The notes below the pieces were generated by a model. That model had not been told where the DNA came from, did no database searches, and was given only the letters and a program-made list of their open reading frames with translations. Shown here piece after piece: positions 7,636-15,476 of a stretch of 64,000 nt of DNA. Positions within the stretch are counted from its first letter, which is position 1; every line of letters begins with the position of its first letter. The stretch covers positions 1,364,001-1,428,000 of the forward strand of contig NZ_CP092104.1 in NCBI RefSeq assembly GCF_016918765.2, given 5' to 3'. The stretch comes from Flagellatimonas centrodinii (GTDB taxonomy: Bacteria > Pseudomonadota > Gammaproteobacteria > Nevskiales > Nevskiaceae). The position numbers and the translations under genes were made by a program.

Positions 7636-10209
7636 ATGACCGCCAGCCCCCTGCACCGCCGCGCCGACTATCACGCCCCCGCCTACCGCATTGATCGGGT
7701 TCATCTCGACGTCAACGTCGACACCACCACCCGTGTCCACGCGCGGCTGACGGTTGTGCGCGACGCCGCAACCGCTTCTGACACGCCGCTGGTGCTGGAC
7801 GCCCGTGGCCTGACGCTCGACCGAATTCAGATCAACGGCGAGGCGGTTGCGCCCGAGGCCTATCGGCTGAGTGACAGCACGCTGACCCTGAATCGGGTGC
7901 CGGCGCAGTTCACGCTGGACACCGTGTGCACACTCCAGCCCGAAGCCAATAGTGCCCTCGAAGGGTTCTACCAGAGCGGTCCGATGTACTGCACCCAGTG
8001 CGAGGCCCACGGGTTCTCCCGGATCACCCCGTATCTCGACCGCCCCGATGTGCTGGCGCGCTTCAGCGTGCGGCTGGAGGCCGATGCCACCCGGTTCCCG
8101 GTGCTGCTGGCCAACGGCAATCGCGTCGATGCCGGGGCGCTTGAGGGCGGCCGCCACTATGCGGTGTGGGATGACCCGTATGCCAAGCCCTGCTACCTGT
8201 TCGCCATGGTCGCGGGTGATCTGGCCTGTGTCGCCGACACCTTCGCCGCCGCCGACGGCCGCCCGCGGCGGCTGGAGTTCTATGTCGACCCTGGCAACGA
8301 AGGACTGGTCGAGCACGCCATGCAATCGCTGAAGGATGCGATGCGGTGGGATGAAGACACCTTCGGGCTGGTCTACGACCTTGACCTCTACATGGTGGTG
8401 GCGGCACGGGCCTTCAACATGGGGGCGATGGAGAACAAGGGCCTCAACATCTTCAACGCGGCCTACGTGCTCGCCAGCCCCGAGACCGCCACCGATGACA
8501 GCTATCACGCCATCAGTGCGGTGATCGCCCATGAATACTTCCACAACTACACCGGCAACCGCGTCACCTGCCGGGACTGGTTCCAGCTGTCGCTGAAAGA
8601 AGGCCTTACCGTGTTCCGCGACCAGCGCTTCAGCGAGGACCACCACGATGCCGACTGCGAGCGCATCGATCAGGTGCGCAACCTGAGGGCGATGCAGTTC
8701 CCCGAAGATGCCGGCCCCACCGCGCATCCGGTGCGGCCCGATGCCTACCAGGAGGTCAACAACTTCTATACCGCCACCGTCTATGAAAAAGGGGCCGAGA
8801 TCGTCCGCATGCTGCACACCCGGATCGGCCCCGCTGCCTTCCGCGAAGGCCTGCGACGGTACCTCCACGAGCACGACGGCACCGCCGCCACCCTCGAGGA
8901 CTTCATTGCGGCACTGTCGGCCGAATCGGAAGTCGACCTGTCACCCTTCCTCGCCTGGTACGCCCAGGCCGGCACCCCCCGGGTCCGCCTGCGCCGGCAC
9001 TGGGACGCCGCGCGTGGCGTGTTGCAACTGACCCTGCAGCAGCACACCGCCCCGACTCCCGGACAACCGCAGAAGCAACCGTTGCCGATCCCGTTCCGTC
9101 TGCGCCTGCACGATGCCGGTGGGCGGGCGGTGCCATTGCCCGAGCATCCGGCGCGGCTCGCTGATGATCTGCTGTGGTTCGACGGTGAAACACTGACGCT
9201 GGAAGTGCCCCACCACGTGCCGGCCCTGCCGACTTGCCTGCAGGGCTTCTCGGCACCCGTGCGGCTCGACGCCGACTACAGCGATCACGAACTGCGGCGT
9301 ATTGCCACCCGTGACGAGGAGGACGCTTTTGTTCGCTGGGATGCCCTGCAGACGTTGCAGGCGCGGGCACACGCCGGGTTGATGCGGGACGACCGGGCGC
9401 CATTGACACACCTGCTGCAGGCGCTACAGAACGTGGCCGCGCAACCGCCTTCGCCGGCGTTGACGGCGCGCCTGCTGGCGATGCCCCCTGCCGCCGTGCT
9501 GTGGGACGGCTGCGATGCCATCAACCCGACCGCCTTCGTGACCGCACTCGATCAACAGCACCACGCCATTGCGGAGGCGCTGCTGGGGCCCTGCTCGGTG
9601 TGGGCGGCCTGGGCGCCGCACCAGCTGTCGCGTTGGGGTGAACGGGCGCTGGGCAACCTGGCCCTGAGCTACCTTGCACGGCTTGGCACGCCGGTGGTGG
9701 CCCGCCTCGCCAGCGAGCGGGTGCAGGGCCCCAACATGACGTTGGCCGCCGGCGCGCTGCAGGCGCTATGCCGGGATGGCGGTGCCGCCTGCGAAGCCGC
9801 GCTGTCGCTGTTCTACAGCCGCTGGTGCGAGCAGCCCTTGGTGCTCGACCGCTGGTTCGCGCTGCAGGCCGGGCGGCGGCAGGCCACGGTCGCCGATGTG
9901 CAGCAGCTGCTGGCGCATGAACAGTTCGACTGGGGCAACCCCAACCGCGTGCGGGCGGTGCTGGGCGCCTTTGCCCGCGACAATCTGGCCGCATTCCACA
10001 CCGCCGAGGGTTATGCCTGCTACGCCGAGGCACTGGCCCGGCTCGATGCCCGCAATCCGCAGACGGCGGCCCGGCTGTCGCGCCCGCTGCTGGGCTTCCG
10101 CCGGCTGGCAGAACCGTGGCAGACGCTGCAGCGCGATACCGTGGCCAGCCTGCGAGGCCGGGTGGTTTCCACCGATCTGATGGAAATGCTGGACGCCGCA
10201 TTGGCCTGA
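7636..10209 (+). CDS. pepN: Aminopeptidase N (M1 zinc metallopeptidase)
   Basis: Cytoplasmic broad-specificity aminopeptidase of 857 aa, close to the roughly 870 aa of the E. coli enzyme. The exopeptidase motif GAMEN is at residues 263-267, and the zinc site HEYFH at 299-303 with the third ligand in the following SLKEGLTVFRD segment. The C-terminal third is the all-helical domain typical of bacterial PepN. It starts at the first ATG after the divergent rarD promoter region. The adjacent genes are unrelated, so it is probably a monocistronic housekeeping gene. Confidence 0.97.
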   Translation: MTASPLHRRADYHAPAYRIDRVHLDVNVDTTTRVHARLTVVRDAATASDTPLVLDARGLTLDRIQINGEAVAPEAYRLSDSTLTLNRVPAQFTLDTVCTLQPEANSALEGFYQSGPMYCTQCEAHGFSRITPYLDRPDVLARFSVRLEADATRFPVLLANGNRVDAGALEGGRHYAVWDDPYAKPCYLFAMVAGDLACVADTFAAADGRPRRLEFYVDPGNEGLVEHAMQSLKDAMRWDEDTFGLVYDLDLYMVVAARAFNMGAMENKGLNIFNAAYVLASPETATDDSYHAISAVIAHEYFHNYTGNRVTCRDWFQLSLKEGLTVFRDQRFSEDHHDADCERIDQVRNLRAMQFPEDAGPTAHPVRPDAYQEVNNFYTATVYEKGAEIVRMLHTRIGPAAFREGLRRYLHEHDGTAATLEDFIAALSAESEVDLSPFLAWYAQAGTPRVRLRRHWDAARGVLQLTLQQHTAPTPGQPQKQPLPIPFRLRLHDAGGRAVPLPEHPARLADDLLWFDGETLTLEVPHHVPALPTCLQGFSAPVRLDADYSDHELRRIATRDEEDAFVRWDALQTLQARAHAGLMRDDRAPLTHLLQALQNVAAQPPSPALTARLLAMPPAAVLWDGCDAINPTAFVTALDQQHHAIAEALLGPCSVWAAWAPHQLSRWGERALGNLALSYLARLGTPVVARLASERVQGPNMTLAAGALQALCRDGGAACEAALSLFYSRWCEQPLVLDRWFALQAGRRQATVADVQQLLAHEQFDWGNPNRVRAVLGAFARDNLAAFHTAEGYACYAEALARLDARNPQTAARLSRPLLGFRRLAEPWQTLQRDTVASLRGRVVSTDLMEMLDAALA

Positions 10210-10273
10210 GCCGGGGCATACAGCGAGGGGGGTTCCGTGGTACACGGAGAACCCTGGACACCAACGGGCCCCA

Positions 10274-11089
10274 ATGACCCGCTCACTGACATGGATGTTG
10301 TCGCGCACGCCGCTGGGTGTTGCGCATGGCCTCTGCTGGACCCTCGCCTGGCTGTGGTACACGGTGGTGCCGATCCGGCGCCGCGTTGCCGTCGACGGTT
10401 TTCGCGCCGCTTTTCCCGACCGCGCCCCGGGTCCGGACCTGCGCCGCATGTTGCGCGGCCTGCTGCTCGGCTACTTCGAACTGTTCCGCGAGATGCGGCG
10501 CCCCGGCAGCATCCAGGTCGAGTACCGCGGTGCGGAAGACCTGCAGGCACAGATCGCCAGCGGCAAGGGCGGGTTTCTGCTGGCCGGCCATTTCGGTTCC
10601 TGGGACCTGCTGGGGCCGATGACCAACCGTGACCTGAAACTGCCGGCCAGCACCATCGTCAAGGTGCCCAAGCAGAAGGCAGCGGCCGAGCTGATCGAAC
10701 AGATCCGTCGCGCCATGACCATGGAACTGCTGCCGGCGCGCGGCTGCATGCAGGCGGTCTACGACCAGAGTGCCGCCGGCAGAATCCTGGTGATGCTGCT
10801 GGACCAGCGCCACAACAGCGGCATCGACGTCGACTTCTTCGGCCGCCCGGCGCTGACCAGCCCGGCACTCGCGGTGGCCGCACAGAAGTCCGGGTTGCCG
10901 GTGTTTCCCCTGTACTTCTACCGCAGCGGGGTCGGCCGCCATGTGGTGGAGCTGGGGCCGGCCCTTGCACTGGGTGGTGATGTTGCGGCCGACACCGCGC
11001 ATTTCCAACAGGTCTACGAAGATCTGATCCGGCAGCGCCCGCACAACTGGCTGTGGATGCACGACCGCTGGCGCCAGCCGGGCGGCTGA
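10274..11089 (+). CDS. Lipid A lauroyl/myristoyl-type acyltransferase (LpxL/HtrB family)
   Basis: Protein of 271 aa, shorter than typical LpxL (about 300 aa). The N-terminus has one hydrophobic helix (PLGVAHGLCWTLAWLWYTVV) for inner-membrane anchoring. The catalytic H-x4-D motif is HFGSWD at residues 106-111, and MLLDQRHNSGIDVDFFGRPA with the downstream PALAVAAQKSGLPVFPLYFYR matches the substrate-binding blocks of the family. Expected to acylate the lipid A precursor from acyl-ACP, acting on the product of the WaaA step encoded at the left edge. LpxL, LpxM and LpxP cannot be told apart from this sequence alone. Confidence 0.88.
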   Translation: MTRSLTWMLSRTPLGVAHGLCWTLAWLWYTVVPIRRRVAVDGFRAAFPDRAPGPDLRRMLRGLLLGYFELFREMRRPGSIQVEYRGAEDLQAQIASGKGGFLLAGHFGSWDLLGPMTNRDLKLPASTIVKVPKQKAAAELIEQIRRAMTMELLPARGCMQAVYDQSAAGRILVMLLDQRHNSGIDVDFFGRPALTSPALAVAAQKSGLPVFPLYFYRSGVGRHVVELGPALALGGDVAADTAHFQQVYEDLIRQRPHNWLWMHDRWRQPGG

Positions 11090-11178
11090 GGCGGCGGGTT
11101 GTCTGCGACGAACCCGGACGGGATGTGCGCCGTCGCGATCGGCGCTAGCCTCGACGAGATTCCCGAGGACACCTTGTC

Positions 11179-12072
11179 ATGCAGATCCTGATCACCGGCG
11201 GTACCGGCTTCATCGGCAGCGCCCTGCTGCCGGCGCTGCTGGCGCAGGGGCACCGCCTGACCGTGCTCACCCGCAACCCGGCACGGGCTGCCTTGCCTGC
11301 CGGGGTGCGGGCAATCGCGGATGCCGCCGACTGCGCCGCCGAGCCGCCGCAAGCGGTGATCAATCTCGCCGGTGAGAATCTCGGTGCCGGTCGCTGGAGC
11401 GATGCCCGCCGCCAGGTGTTCATCGACAGCCGGGTCGGCACCACCGAACGGCTGCTCACGGCCAGCGCCCGCTGGCCACGGCCGCCCGCGGTATGGATCA
11501 ATGGCTCCGCCATTGGCTGGTACGGCGCTCGCGGCGATCAGGTTCTGACCGAGGACAGTACGCCCGGCAGTGGCTTTTCCGCCGAGCTCTGTGCGCGCTG
11601 GGAGGCCGCGGCCACGCCGGTGGCCGCACGGGGCACCCGGCTGACTGTGATCCGCATCGGCATCGTGCTGGGTCTGCCGGGCGGTGCGCTGGGACAGATG
11701 CTGCCGCCGTTCCGCTTCGGCCTGGGCGGACCGCTGGGCCACGGTCGCCAGTGGATGAGCTGGATTCACCGCGACGATCTGGTGGCGATGATGCAGTGGC
11801 TGCTCGACACGCCCGATGCCGACGGGGCCTTCAACGGCACCGCACCGGTGCCGGTGCGCAATGTCGATTTCAGCCGCACGCTGGGCCGCGTGTTGCAGCG
11901 TCCGGCGGTGTTGCCGATGCCGGCACCGGCGCTGCGGCTGCTGGTGGGGCCGATGGCGGACGAATTGCTGCTGAGTGGCCAGCAGGTGCTGCCGCAGCGT
12001 GCGATGCAAGCGGGCTTCCGTCACCGTTATCCCACCCTGGAAGGGGCGCTACGGCAGATCCTCGCGCAGTGA
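11179..12072 (+). CDS. TIGR01777/YfcH-type NAD(P)-binding epimerase-like protein
   Basis: SDR-superfamily protein of 297 aa. The N-terminal Rossmann motif ITGGTGFIGSAL lies at residues 5-16. The family-specific INLAGENLGAGRWSDARRQ (about 57-75) and NGSAIGWYGARGDQVLTED blocks follow, with a C-terminal DUF1731-like region. Physiological substrate unknown; E. coli YfcH is the reference. The 3' end overlaps the convergent photolyase gene by 24 bp. Confidence 0.88.
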   Translation: MQILITGGTGFIGSALLPALLAQGHRLTVLTRNPARAALPAGVRAIADAADCAAEPPQAVINLAGENLGAGRWSDARRQVFIDSRVGTTERLLTASARWPRPPAVWINGSAIGWYGARGDQVLTEDSTPGSGFSAELCARWEAAATPVAARGTRLTVIRIGIVLGLPGGALGQMLPPFRFGLGGPLGHGRQWMSWIHRDDLVAMMQWLLDTPDADGAFNGTAPVPVRNVDFSRTLGRVLQRPAVLPMPAPALRLLVGPMADELLLSGQQVLPQRAMQAGFRHRYPTLEGALRQILAQ

Positions 12073-13575
12073 GGCGGCCTGTGCCCGCAGCGCCGACAGG
12101 GCGGGTTCGTCGAGGCGGTCGAGATTGCGGATCTGCATCTTCAGCCGCGGGTGACCGGCAAAGCGCTCGCGGTGGCGGTCGAGAAAGTCCCAGTACAGGG
12201 TGGTGAACGGGCAGGCGCGCGGGCCGGTGCGCAGAGCCGGGTCGAATCGGCAGCCCTGGCAGTAGTTGCTCATCCGCTGGATGTACTTGCCCGACGCCAC
12301 GTAGGGCTTGCTGGCCATCACCCCGCCATCGGCGAACTGGCTCATGCCCAGGGTGTTGGGCAGTTCCACCCATTCCACGGCATCGACGTAGACCGCCAGG
12401 TACCACTGATGCACCGCGCGCGGTCGCACCCCCAGCAGCAAGGCGAACAGACCCGTGACCATCAGCCGCTGGATATGGTGGGCGTAGCCATGTTCCAAGG
12501 TGTCACCGACGGTCTCTGACAGGCAGCGCATCGCGGTATCGCCGGTCCAATACAGCGCCGGTAGCGGCTGGTCGGCGCCCAGCGCGTTGTCGTCGAGATA
12601 GCCCGGCATGCGATGGAAATAGAGGCCGCGGACGTACTCGCGCCATCCCAGGATCTGCCGTACAAAACCCTCCACCGCGGCCAGCGGCGCTTCGCCATCG
12701 CGCCAGGCGCGTAGCGCCGCCTCACAGACCTCGCGCGGGTTGAGCAGCTTGAGATTGAGCGCTGCCGACAGTCGTGCGTGGTAGAGCCAGGGCTGGCCGG
12801 TCCACATGGCATCCTGGTACTGCCCGAACTGCGGCAGGCGGGTGGTCACGAAGTCGTCCAGCGCCTCCAGTGCCTCGTCGCGGGTTACCGGCCAGTCGAA
12901 GGCGGCGAGACCTCCGGGGTGGTCGCCGTAGTGGTGTTCCACGACTGCCATCACCTCGCGCGTGAGCGCATCCGGCGGGAACCGCAGCGGCGCCGGTACC
13001 GGCCTGGGACCGTCACGGCCGAAGCTGTCGCGGTTGTCGTGGTCGAAGTTCCACTGGCCGCCCTCGGGTTCAGTGCCCCGCATCAGCCAGCCAGTGTGCT
13101 GGCGCATGCGGCGGTAGAAGTGTTCCATGCGGGGTTGTTTGCGGCCGTCCATCCATGCCGCGAACATCGGCAACGGGCACAGAAAGTGCCGATCTTCCCG
13201 CTGCGTATAGGCCACGCCGGCTGCCGCGCAGGTGTCGCGGAGCGCATGCCACAGGCGCCATTCACCCGGTTCCACCGCGATCACCCCCTGCGGTTTGAAC
13301 TGTGTCAGATCCGCCGCCAGGGCGCCGGCCAGATCCGCGTGCGGATGCGCGCCGGTGGCGCGGTACTGCACGGTCCAGCCGCGGGCGCGCAGCGTCTCGG
13401 CAAAATGGCGCATGGCGCTGAGGAAGATCACCAGCCGCGCCTTGTGGCTCCAGGCATAGGTGGCCTCGGCCGGCACCTCCGCCATCCACACGGCGTCGAC
13501 CGCCGGGTCGAAACCGTCGAAGGCGGCGCTATCGAGGTCGAGCTGGTCCCCGAGCAGGACGATCAGGTGGCGCAT
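12049..13575 (-). CDS. FeS-cluster photolyase/cryptochrome (FeS-BCP, PhrB-like)
   Basis: Protein of 508 aa, the usual size of prokaryotic (6-4) photolyases. Start [16 protein letters not shown]; an upstream in-frame start at 13611 is less likely. FAD-domain landmarks include [30 protein letters not shown] and [20 protein letters not shown]. Four cysteines placed as in FeS-BCPs (NPREVCEAA, then YCQGC, then RACPF) should hold a [4Fe-4S] cluster. Light-dependent repair of (6-4) photoproducts is expected from the family. The upstream DUF2256 gene, a frequent neighbour of this class, overlaps its 5' end by 47 bp. Confidence 0.93.
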   Translation of the reverse strand: MRHLIVLLGDQLDLDSAAFDGFDPAVDAVWMAEVPAEATYAWSHKARLVIFLSAMRHFAETLRARGWTVQYRATGAHPHADLAGALAADLTQFKPQGVIAVEPGEWRLWHALRDTCAAAGVAYTQREDRHFLCPLPMFAAWMDGRKQPRMEHFYRRMRQHTGWLMRGTEPEGGQWNFDHDNRDSFGRDGPRPVPAPLRFPPDALTREVMAVVEHHYGDHPGGLAAFDWPVTRDEALEALDDFVTTRLPQFGQYQDAMWTGQPWLYHARLSAALNLKLLNPREVCEAALRAWRDGEAPLAAVEGFVRQILGWREYVRGLYFHRMPGYLDDNALGADQPLPALYWTGDTAMRCLSETVGDTLEHGYAHHIQRLMVTGLFALLLGVRPRAVHQWYLAVYVDAVEWVELPNTLGMSQFADGGVMASKPYVASGKYIQRMSNYCQGCRFDPALRTGPRACPFTTLYWDFLDRHRERFAGHPRLKMQIRNLDRLDEPALSALRAQAASLREDLP

Positions 13576-13723
13576 GGGTCTCCACGGTGGCGCGGCGTGA
13601 GCGGCAGGCATCGGAGCAATACTTCACGTCATCCCAGACCCGCGCCCACTTTTTGCGCCAGGTGAAGGGCCGGCTGCAAACCGGACAGGTTTTCGTGGGC
13701 AAATTCGGTTTGTGGTGGGCCAA
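13529..13723 (-). CDS. DUF2256 small zinc-finger-like protein
   Basis: Protein of 64 aa with [15 protein letters not shown] and [10 protein letters not shown], giving a CxxC...CxxxC arrangement characteristic of DUF2256. Function unknown. The sequence is strongly basic at its C-terminus. It lies directly upstream of and overlaps the FeS photolyase gene, and DUF2256 is recurrently linked to photolyase/cryptochrome genes, so the two are probably co-expressed. The conserved first ~45 residues make this a real gene rather than a shadow of the photolyase. Confidence 0.85.
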   Translation of the reverse strand: MAHHKPNLPTKTCPVCSRPFTWRKKWARVWDDVKYCSDACRSRRATVETHAPPDRPARGPARPR

Positions 13724-13756
13724 GGGGCTGTCCTTCCGCTACAATCGCGCCCTGAT

Positions 13757-13833
13757 GCGCCCGTAGCTCAGCTGGATAGAGTACTGCCCTCCGAAGGCAG
13801 GGGTCAGAGGTTCGAATCCTCTCGGGCGCACCA
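13757..13833 (+). tRNA. tRNA-Arg (anticodon CCG), intact
   Basis: 77-nt cloverleaf with 3' CCA encoded. Acceptor arms GCGCCCG/CGGGCGC, D-stem GCTC/GAGT, anticodon stem CTGCC/GGCAG with loop CTCCGAA (anticodon CCG), T-arm AGAGG-TTCGAAT-CCTCT. D-loop G18 and G19 are present. A -10-like TACAAT (13740-13745) lies 11 nt upstream. It is followed by accessory DNA and by a second, altered copy at 15145-15221. Confidence 0.97.
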
Positions 13834-13979
13834 AATCAAGGATTCACGGCACCCCGCGACGGCCCTCTGCCGTCTTCCCCGGAAATGCACGCCTCGGCGG
13901 TTGACGGCGTTGTTGACCGCTCCCCGCCCGCAAACGGTACGCGATGTTCAACAATCGAAACCGGATGCAGCCCGGCTGC

Positions 13980-14726
13980 ATGAATGACACCGCGCCGCAG
14001 TATCGGCTGTTCGCCGCTTGGGCCGAGGCGCCGCTCGCGTTTACCTGCTTGTGCCTCGCCGTCGTCACGGTGATCTGGAAGACCGTCGGGCTTGCGTTCC
14101 TGCCCGGCTGGGAGGAGATATTCGGCGGCCTTGGATCGCAGTACCCTCGACGTGTCGAATCGGTGTCACCTGCGTGGAAGCTCGGCTACTTCCTGATGTA
14201 CGGCGTGCTCGGGACGGTGGCGACAGCCGCGAGCGTACTCGTGACATGCCGCCGAGGATCCTTGTCGTCGCCAGCGGGGCTTGCAGTCAGCACCTGGGCA
14301 AGGGTGCTGGGGGGCTTTCATGTCCTCATCGGCATCCACCACACGCTGTGGGCCGCAACGCGAGGTGCATGGGGCCACCTGACGCTTGAGCAGTTCGATG
14401 TGCCGGGCTTGTATGTCATCGGCGGCATTGCCGGATGTGCAACCGGACTGCATGGGCTGCGGCTGCTTCGCAGTCAGAGCGCGGATCCCACTTATCGCAT
14501 CGTCCGATCCAAGATCGCGGTCGATGGCGCGTCCTTGCTGACCTTCATTTCCGTCCTCATCTTCTTCCCCATGAATGCCTTGGGGCTGCCGCGGAATGCA
14601 CTCCTGGAGCAGGTCGCCTGGTCACTGGTATTTGTTGGACCTGCGGTCTGGCTCCTCCTCGACGCGGTCATCTCCCGCACGCCACGCAGCGGGTCCCTGC
14701 CATCGAGGGATGCAGGCCAGCGTTGA
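13980..14726 (+). CDS. Hypothetical multi-spanning membrane protein
   Basis: Protein of 248 aa from the ATG at 13980 (an in-frame ATG at 13944 would add 12 residues). Hydrophobic segments near residues 18-38, 65-85, 105-122, 140-160, 178-198 and 203-225 suggest about six transmembrane helices. FHVLIGIHHTLWAA carries a closely spaced His pair that might bind heme or metal, which is speculation. I do not recognise the family. It sits alone between the intact and the degenerate tRNA-Arg copies, and its base composition is visibly less GC-rich than the flanks, consistent with acquired DNA. Confidence 0.6.
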   Translation: MNDTAPQYRLFAAWAEAPLAFTCLCLAVVTVIWKTVGLAFLPGWEEIFGGLGSQYPRRVESVSPAWKLGYFLMYGVLGTVATAASVLVTCRRGSLSSPAGLAVSTWARVLGGFHVLIGIHHTLWAATRGAWGHLTLEQFDVPGLYVIGGIAGCATGLHGLRLLRSQSADPTYRIVRSKIAVDGASLLTFISVLIFFPMNALGLPRNALLEQVAWSLVFVGPAVWLLLDAVISRTPRSGSLPSRDAGQR

Positions 14727-14734
14727 TGGCTTGG

Positions 14735-14750
14735 GTGCCCACGCGGGCAC
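14735..14750. terminator. Short hairpin after the membrane-protein gene
   Basis: GTGCCC-ACGC-GGGCAC forms a perfect 6-bp stem with a 4-nt loop, 9 bp past the stop codon. There is no T-tract, so termination is only a possibility. Confidence 0.3.
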
Positions 14751-14813
14751 TGGCGAGGAGCCGCCAGGGACGAAACGGCGGGCGGGGCGCCGCGGGTGGG
14801 GATGATCCTGCGA

Positions 14814-15146
14814 TCACCCCTCCGCTTTCGCACTCGCCGAAACCGCCTCGCACACGAGGGCTCGCCTGGCCCCGCTCAAGGCTTCGCGGTGCGGATCGGC
14901 GTACCGGCCCGCATCGTTGTCGAAGTAGCGGCCGGATCGCACCGCAGCCGGTTCCAGCGCCAGCTTGCTCAGGAAGCGCACGCCAATGCCGATGTCATGG
15001 CCCTGCCTGCCGAAACCCTCGCGCACCATCTTGCTCGCCAGAAACGAACCCGGATTGACCGCGACCATGCACTGCGCGCCTGCCAGTCCCAGCCGCGCCT
15101 GTTCCATCGACCACATCGTCGACGCCAGTTTGCTCTGGGTATAGGC
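14814..15146 (-). pseudogene. Short-chain dehydrogenase, C-terminal remnant cut at a tRNA boundary
   Basis: Reading the minus strand from 15146, the frame gives [19 protein letters not shown], holding the SDR catalytic YxxxK, then [17 protein letters not shown] and GRYFDNDAGRYADPHREAL, then a stop at 14814. This is the C-terminal third of a classical SDR (retinol-dehydrogenase-like). All sequence upstream of the catalytic Tyr, including the Rossmann nucleotide-binding half, is missing. The homology stops at the first nucleotide of the second tRNA-Arg copy (15145). It was probably truncated by the recombination that created the tandem tRNA-bounded segments. Confidence 0.8.
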
Positions 15147-15221
15147 GCCCGTAGCTCAGCTCGATAGGGTACTGCCCTCCGAAGGCAGGGGTCAGAGGTT
15201 CGAATCCTCTCGGGCGCACCA
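15145..15221 (+). tRNA. Second tRNA-Arg (CCG) copy, degenerate; probable attachment-site duplicate
   Basis: 75 of 77 positions match the copy at 13757-13833. The two changes are in the D-arm: the conserved G18 is C (15162), and a D-stem A is G (15168), turning a U-A pair into U-G. The loss of G18 should weaken D-loop/T-loop docking. The upstream bases are truncated SDR coding sequence, with no promoter like the TACAAT of the first copy. It is probably a non-functional or weak tRNA marking the left boundary of the downstream island. Confidence 0.75.
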
Positions 15222-15269
15222 TTGTAGTTTTCTACAGTAACCCGTCACCACTTCCCGTCCGCCTGAGAC

Positions 15270-15476
15270 TCAACGTCGATTCTGATATCGGTCCAACTCG
15301 TCAGGGTCATACCCCTGATCCATCAGCACCATTTCGTCGAGATCGAAGTTGAACTTCAGGACCCGCTCCAAGGTGCGACGGGCGATGCGATCAAACCAGG
15401 TCTGGTTGCGCGACGCTTTTTTGGCTAGTGCAAAGCCGATCTTTGCCAGCACGACGCGGACAAAGTAGGGCTTCAT
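15270..15476 (-). CDS. Small protein translationally coupled to the Mo/W enzyme gene
   Basis: Protein of 68 aa, MKPYFVRVVLAKIG... The ATG overlaps the stop of the upstream molybdopterin enzyme gene (15473-15476). It has a basic amphipathic N-terminal half (about residues 1-35) and an acidic tail (DLDEMVLMDQGYDPDELD). It has no cysteine, so it is not a ferredoxin-like partner. Not recognised; a dedicated assembly factor or small subunit is plausible from the coupling. Confidence 0.65.
   Translation of the reverse strand: MKPYFVRVVLAKIGFALAKKASRNQTWFDRIARRTLERVLKFNFDLDEMVLMDQGYDPDELDRYQNRR

Noticed and set aside
7606-8874. 422-aa open frame opposite pepN
   Set aside because: Low-complexity composition and no motif; the plus-strand frame carries the full aminopeptidase N signature.
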